Position numbers and translations under genes: made by a program | Part shown: one piece after another, positions 11,725 to 14,444 of the stretch | Layout: each line of letters opens with the position of its first letter | How positions within the stretch are numbered: position 1 is the stretch's first letter | Source of the DNA: Tepidisphaeraceae bacterium | GTDB taxonomy: Bacteria; Planctomycetota; Phycisphaerae; Tepidisphaerales; Tepidisphaeraceae | Length of the DNA: 14,444 nucleotides | Direction: 5' to 3' | Assembly: GCA_025450555.1 (NCBI GenBank) | Contig: JANWHF010000214.1 | Span: 1-14,444, forward strand | Notes under the pieces: model-generated | The model's input: the letters and a program-made list of their open reading frames with translations, nothing else | What the model was told of the DNA's origin: nothing | Databases searched by the model: none

Positions 11725-14444
11725 TCACGAGATGCTCTTTCCTGCAAAATCCCTTGCGGATTGAAGAGCATCAGGAAGCTTGGCCGGCTCGCTGCCGCTG
11801 CCCTGGGCCAGTTGGGGGCGGCCGCCGCCTTTGCCACCGGCGGCCTTGGCGGCTTCGCGCAGCCAGTCGCCGGCCTTGAGGCCTTTGGCGATCAGGTCGT
11901 CGCTGACCGCGCAGACGAAGGCGATGCGTGCATCTAATACCGATGCGATAAAGATGGCGTAGCTGCCGGCTTTTTTCTTCAGCGAGTCCACGACCGCCAG
12001 GACCTGATCGGTTGGGACATCTGGGATCTGTCCGACGATCAGCTTTCCCGGGCCCAGCGGCGTGGCCTGGGCAAGCAGCCCGCTGGAGATGCTCGATACA
12101 TCGACGCTGGCCGATGGAACGGCCTTGTTTGCCTTTTCAAAGGCCTTATGTCGCTGCTGTAATTCAGAAATCGCAGCCTGAGCGCGGCGCTTGGCGCGAA
12201 GCGGGATCGTCCCCGCAATCGCCTGCGTCAGTTGTGCGATGACGGGTTGCACTTGCGCATCCTTGGCGCTCTTGCCACTTTCGATGATGCGATCGATCTC
12301 CGCGCCAGTAGTGTTGGCCCTGGAAGCGGCATCACCGGTCAAAGCGATAATTCGGCGAATGCCCTTGCTGACCGATTCCTCTGCGACGACGGCAAAGTTC
12401 CCCGCTTGGCTGCTGTTGGACAGGTGCGTACCGCCGCAGAATTCGATGGAGAATTCTCGCCATTTCGAATTGGACGGATCGGCCAGCAACTCTTTCACCG
12501 GCACGCCAATCGAAACCACGCGCACCATCGGCGGATATTTCTCGCCAAAGACGGCGCGAAGGCCGTGAATCTTCAGCGCCTTCTCCTGCGGGGCTTCTTC
12601 CGCATAGACCGGCAGCTTCTTCCGCACCGACTCGCTCACGAGCGTCTCGACCCGCGAGATCTCCTCATCGCTCATGGCCTTGCCATGCGAAAAGTCGAAG
12701 CGAAGTTTTTCCGGATCCACCAGCGAGCCTTTCTGCTGTACGTCATCGCCCAGCACTTCGCGCAGCGCCCAGTTGGCCAGGTGGGTCGAAGTATGATTCT
12801 TCTCCGTCTGCTGACGCTCATTGGCAACCGTCGCGGTGACCGTGTCGGTCACATGCAGGCAGCCGCTGCGAATGCGGCCGATGTGCAGGACGTAGCCGCC
12901 CGTGGCTTTGGTCGTCTGCACATCGAAGATAGCGCCGCCCGCGCTGCGCAGCTCGCCAGCATCTCCAACCTGGCCGCCCATCTCGGCATAAAAGTTGGTG
13001 CGGTCGAGGATGATGGCCAGCTCCTCATCTTCCAGCACGTCGGCCGGGGCCAGGCCCAGATCATCGCCGTTCCAGATGGCCATCACTTTGGCTTGGATCG
13101 GCTCATGCGAAAACTTGGGCTTGTCATCGGTCGGCTTCACGTTGGCCTGTGCCAACTGCGCCAGCGCATCGGGCGGCAAGACGCTGAGGCGCGTGTTTTC
13201 CGTCCGCCCGCCCGAGCGCGCCAGCTCGCGGGCCTCTTCCATCAACTTCTCATAGCCGGCGATGTCGACTTCAATTCCCCGTTCGTCAGCCATGATACGA
13301 GTTAGATCAATTGGGAAACCATATGTGTCATGCAATGCAAAAGCAGTTTGACCAGCGATCTTCGGGACCTGCGAAAAATACCCGCTTATCCAATCAGAGG
13401 TGATTTCGCTCGCTCGCCGCCGCGACAAGATTTTGGAGTTTTCAGGATCGACAACTGAGACTTCGAGGCCGCCAGAAACCGACGGCGTCAGTTTCATCTG
13501 CCACGCCTTGTGCCGCAGTGGAATCCGTCGAAGGTCGCTGAGAAGCGTTTCGTCAAATAAGCGTATTCCGCGATCCAGCGTCCGGCCGAAGCTGATCTCT
13601 TCATCTTTAACGATTTCGGCAACGCGCTGCGGGTCCTTCTTCAATTCTGGAAAGGAGCCGCCCATCGATTCGGCAATCACCGGCACCAGCTTGTGCAGGA
13701 AAGGCTCATTCAATCCAAGATGCTGCCGCCCGAATCGCACGGCCCGGCGCAGAATCCGGCGCAGCACGTACCCGCGCCCTTCATTGCTGGGAACGGCGCC
13801 GTCGGTCAGCGCGAAAGTCAGACAGCGGATGTGATCGGCCACCACGCGAAATGCGATGTCATGGCGAAGCTGCGGGTTGGCCGACTCGGCAACCGGATCG
13901 GCGGCGTTGGTCTTGGGGAACAGGCCCGTATATCTCAAATTCGAAATTTGAGAGATGCGGTCAAACAGCGGCGTCCAGAGATCGATTGCAAAATTGTCGT
14001 CCTTGCCCTGCAGCACCTGGCAGATGCGCTCCAGGCCCATGCCGGTGTCCACATGCTGGGCGGGGAGCGTCGTCAGCTTTCCGTTGGCGTCGCAGTCGTA
14101 CTGGATGAAGACCAGGTTCCAGATTTCCATCACGCGTGGATCGGTGCCGTTGACCTGCGGGCCGCCGGTTTTGTCGGGGGTGCGGTCGATATAAATCTCG
14201 GTGCAGGGGCCGCACGGCCCGGTGTCGCCCATCTGCCAGAAATTGTCCTTGCCGAAGTAATGAATGTGATCGTCGGGAAAGTTGGCGACTTGCTTCCAAA
14301 TGTCGGCGGCTTCCGTGTCGCGCGGAATGCCGGCGGCTTTATTGCCCTCGAAGCAGGAGACATGTAAGCGGGTCGGATCGAGCTTCCAGACTTGTGTGAG
14401 CAGTTCCCAGGCCATCTCGATGGCGCCGCGCTTGAAATAGTCGC
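11725..14444 (-). CDS. alaS: Alanyl-tRNA synthetase (5' partial)
   Basis: Charges tRNA-Ala and edits mischarged Ser and Gly. The frame enters from the right edge (DYFKRGAIEMAWELL), so roughly the first 75-90 residues are missing; the ATG at 14415 is internal. Numbering from that Met: class II motif 2 region WQMGDTGPCGPCTEIY (60-75), motif 3 PSNEGRGYVLRRILRRAVRFG (209-229), editing-domain zinc ligands HTSTH (541-545) and CGGTH (660-664), and the C-Ala domain ending GGKGGGRPQLAQGSG. Between LFDE (286-289) and IAGQTAFALHDTYGFP (353-368) there are about 55 extra residues (297-351) absent from typical bacterial AlaRS. A further stretch near 155-185 is also longer than usual and includes an AT-rich palindrome in the DNA. 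All catalytic and editing motifs present in the window are intact, so it should be functional. Confidence 0.97.
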   Translation of the reverse strand, partial: DYFKRGAIEMAWELLTQVWKLDPTRLHVSCFEGNKAAGIPRDTEAADIWKQVANFPDDHIHYFGKDNFWQMGDTGPCGPCTEIYIDRTPDKTGGPQVNGTDPRVMEIWNLVFIQYDCDANGKLTTLPAQHVDTGMGLERICQVLQGKDDNFAIDLWTPLFDRISQISNLRYTGLFPKTNAADPVAESANPQLRHDIAFRVVADHIRCLTFALTDGAVPSNEGRGYVLRRILRRAVRFGRQHLGLNEPFLHKLVPVIAESMGGSFPELKKDPQRVAEIVKDEEISFGRTLDRGIRLFDETLLSDLRRIPLRHKAWQMKLTPSVSGGLEVSVVDPENSKILSRRRASEITSDWISGYFSQVPKIAGQTAFALHDTYGFPIDLTRIMADERGIEVDIAGYEKLMEEARELARSGGRTENTRLSVLPPDALAQLAQANVKPTDDKPKFSHEPIQAKVMAIWNGDDLGLAPADVLEDEELAIILDRTNFYAEMGGQVGDAGELRSAGGAIFDVQTTKATGGYVLHIGRIRSGCLHVTDTVTATVANERQQTEKNHTSTHLANWALREVLGDDVQQKGSLVDPEKLRFDFSHGKAMSDEEISRVETLVSESVRKKLPVYAEEAPQEKALKIHGLRAVFGEKYPPMVRVVSIGVPVKELLADPSNSKWREFSIEFCGGTHLSNSSQAGNFAVVAEESVSKGIRRIIALTGDAASRANTTGAEIDRIIESGKSAKDAQVQPVIAQLTQAIAGTIPLRAKRRAQAAISELQQRHKAFEKANKAVPSASVDVSSISSGLLAQATPLGPGKLIVGQIPDVPTDQVLAVVDSLKKKAGSYAIFIASVLDARIAFVCAVSDDLIAKGLKAGDWLREAAKAAGGKGGGRPQLAQGSGSEPAKLPDALQSARDFAGKSIS
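13933..13953. repeat. AT-rich palindrome inside alaS
   Basis: TCTCAAATT and AATTTGAGA are perfect 9-base complements with a 3-base loop (CGA). It encodes the phrase QISNLR in a GC-rich gene and stands out by its base composition. It resembles AT-rich CAAATTTGA-type repeats that I recall between genes in planctomycete-like genomes. Confidence 0.55.

Noticed and set aside
12232..13305. Plus-strand open frame opposite alaS
   Set aside because: Antisense shadow of a certain tRNA synthetase gene with no domain features.

Overview
This is a GC-rich bacterial chromosome segment, most likely from the Planctomycetota and perhaps the Phycisphaerae. The clade call rests mainly on one protein with an N-terminal LEPR-XLL-type motif (FIESLESRTLLSA), a sorting-signal-like motif I associate with planctomycete surface proteins. 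It also fits the CTTGGCG-type intergenic hairpin and the AT-rich TCTCAAATT palindrome, but the clade remains an inference. No mobile element, rRNA, tRNA or CRISPR array is visible.

Layout. (1) Positions 1-3699, plus strand: the 3' part of a large membrane glycosyltransferase whose visible N-terminus looks like the tail of a TIM-barrel glycosidase, then a complete ABC exporter half-transporter. Together they look like the end of a polysaccharide or glycolipid synthesis and export operon. (2) Positions 3700-4230, minus strand: apt (adenine salvage), tail to tail with the ABC gene with no base between the two stop codons, and apparently leaderless. (3) Positions 4479-10226, minus strand: the classic fatty-acid/phospholipid cluster in the order rpmF-plsX-fabH-fabD-fabG-acpP-fabF. 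A good promoter (TTGACA, 17 bp, TAACGT) lies ahead of rpmF. A second promoter lies ahead of acpP, directly after a palindrome that ends fabG. A hairpin with a T-tract ends fabF. (4) Positions 10227-10681: a regulatory stretch with the rpmF leader, a 33-bp repeat array ahead of the promoter, a strong minus-strand terminator and a long inverted repeat. (5) Positions 10682-11350, minus strand: a 222-aa helical LEPR-type protein of unknown function. (6) Positions 11351-11724: intergenic, with an 89-base imperfect palindrome built of CTTGGCG units. (7) Positions 11725-14444, minus strand: alaS, cut at its 5' end by the window, with an unusual insertion of about 55 residues.

How the genes work together. 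FabD loads malonate onto the ACP made by acpP, FabH starts the chain, and FabF and FabG elongate and reduce it. PlsX moves finished acyl groups to phosphate for phospholipid synthesis. bL32 links the cluster to ribosome production. No fabZ, fabI or acc gene is in the window. Most of the window is housekeeping. The parts most worth a second look are the glycosidase-glycosyltransferase fusion, the in-frame additions in AlaRS, the phased repeat upstream of rpmF, and the LEPR protein. I do not see a clearly new multi-gene system.
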